A model generated the notes under the pieces. The model did no database searches. It had not been told where the DNA came from and saw nothing but the letters and a program-made list of their open reading frames with translations. DNA of 64,000 nt from Siderastrea radians. Its lineage: Eukaryota > Cnidaria > Anthozoa > Scleractinia > Rhizangiidae. The DNA lies in NCBI GenBank assembly GCA_964017195.1, contig OZ024895.1, positions 13,552,534-13,616,533 of the forward strand, read 5' to 3'. Shown here piece by piece: positions 63,169-64,000 of the stretch. The translations under genes and the position numbers were made by a program. Each line of letters starts with the position of its first letter. The stretch's first letter is position 1.

Positions 63169-63239
63169 ATTGCGAGCTTGTACAACCTGCCTAACAATGC
63201 TGGAAAACAGCTTTATGAACTGGAAGTTGTAAATTTCTG
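63169..63239 (+). CDS. Host Ig-Ig-SEA surface protein, exon 5 (SEA domain, second part)
   Basis: Acceptor AAATACTAG (ending 63,168) and donor CTG|GTGAGT (63,240). In phase 0, continuous with exon 4, it reads IASLYNLPNNAGKQLYELEVVNF plus two bases (phase 2). The pattern of a helix end, a short loop and a L-x-E-V-V-x-F strand fits the middle of a SEA domain. The autoproteolysis GSVVV-type motif would be in the next exon, outside the window. Short and without homology search, so moderate confidence. Confidence 0.5.
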
Positions 63240-64000
63240 GTGAGTGTGCTGCATGCATTGTTTGATGTGATTGATAATTAAGATAAGGCATTATTTTCGT
63301 TTATAAAGCGGCTTCCACCATAAATCAAAACTGCTAAAAATAAATAGCTTAAACAAATACAAAAGCTAGGTTCCAAGATAACTGTGCATTGCAAATCATG
63401 CTATGAAAATTTATTTGAATAATATAAATCTATTGTTAACAGCGAAACATCGACGGTAATGCTAAAAAACACTATAGTTAGTTCTTGCTTGGCGCGTCTT
63501 TTACACTTTTAGAACAATTAGTGCTCTTTTACTGTTTTTCTATTTTATTTTATTTTATTTTATTTTGAAACTTCTTTGGAGTTTCGAAAAATAGCAAGAA
63601 ATTCCAAGAAAACCAAGATGGTCGTTTTTTGTTCTTTTATGCCATGTGACGTTATCAGCTCAGCGTGTTAAAGTTGTTGTCTCTTGCGTGCCTTCACAAC
63701 CTCAGTCAAAATACGCACAAAAAGCTTGTTTTTACTCAAATAGACTACGGAATTAAGTCTCAAATCCACTCATTTCTCATGTCACTTCTCTAAGTACCGT
63801 CGTAGGTACGAGTCAGCTACTCGTTCCCACCATTCAAACATTTTCGCTTTCAAGCTATGGCAAATAATTTCTTTTTTTTTGTCTAGAAAATGATACCACG
63901 CAGTCGATTAGAAATAAGTTTTCACCCACCAACTGGTGATTTTTGCCTCTTTGAACGTTCCATTTTTGGTTTAGTTGTGTCACTTAAAGGGAAAATTTTG
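63240..64000. other. Start of intron 5
   Basis: AT-rich, no exon seen. (TTTTA)n microsatellite at 63,539-63,567. Confidence 0.4.

Overview
The window looks like nuclear DNA of an invertebrate animal, most likely a cnidarian (coral or sea anemone). This is inferred from the mix of mobile elements (DIRS-type tyrosine-recombinase retrotransposons, THAP/DDE + YqaJ elements, a MULE with an Ulp1 protease, Penelope-like elements, foldback elements, a tRNA-derived SINE), from AT-rich spliced sequence, and from a secreted Ig-Ig-SEA gene of a type common in corals. No database search was possible.

Region 1 (1-8,110) differs from everything else. It is GC-richer, gene-dense, nearly intron-free, and has short TATA-driven spacers. 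It is the right part of an integrated virus-like element of the Polinton/adintovirus kind that continues left of the window. It carries a chromodomain integrase (two in-frame stops), three paralogues of a probable virion protein, a GRF zinc-finger protein, a SLOG nucleotide-binding protein, a RING protein, two tandem 65-residue paralogues, and two unknown proteins. Gene junctions are extremely tight (3 nt and 14 nt gaps, TAAATG, TGATG).

Region 2 (8,363-16,634) is one copy of a roughly 0.9-kb repeat (called R here). It is split by a 7.2-kb DIRS/Ngaro-type retrotransposon on the minus strand (gag, RT-RNase H, tyrosine recombinase, all decayed) and by a 165-bp MITE. Region 3 (20,655-27,292) is a second, inverted copy of R. 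It is split by a 5.3-kb DNA transposon with about 0.85-kb terminal inverted repeats and a decayed Academ-like XPG-nuclease/CXC gene.

Region 4: a host gene starts at 27,524 on the plus strand. Five exons can be joined by splice consensus and matching phase: signal peptide (27,524-27,599), Ig-like (27,768-28,133), I-set Ig (51,737-52,000), and two SEA-domain exons (61,354-61,478 and 63,169-63,239). It runs off the right edge. Its 23.6-kb second intron holds a stack of nested elements: a MULE (30,725-46,820) containing a THAP/DDE + YqaJ element (38,450-46,265), which contains a second tyrosine-recombinase retrotransposon (about 38,793-42,567). To the right are two head-to-head Penelope fragments. 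The third intron holds two foldback elements with minisatellite termini (53,463-57,623 and 59,037-60,543). Each sits inside one terminal repeat of an older element (53,436-60,623), and the first also contains a LINE fragment.

Almost all mobile-element genes are broken by a few stops or frameshifts, so the copies are probably inactive. The host gene exons and most region-1 genes are open.
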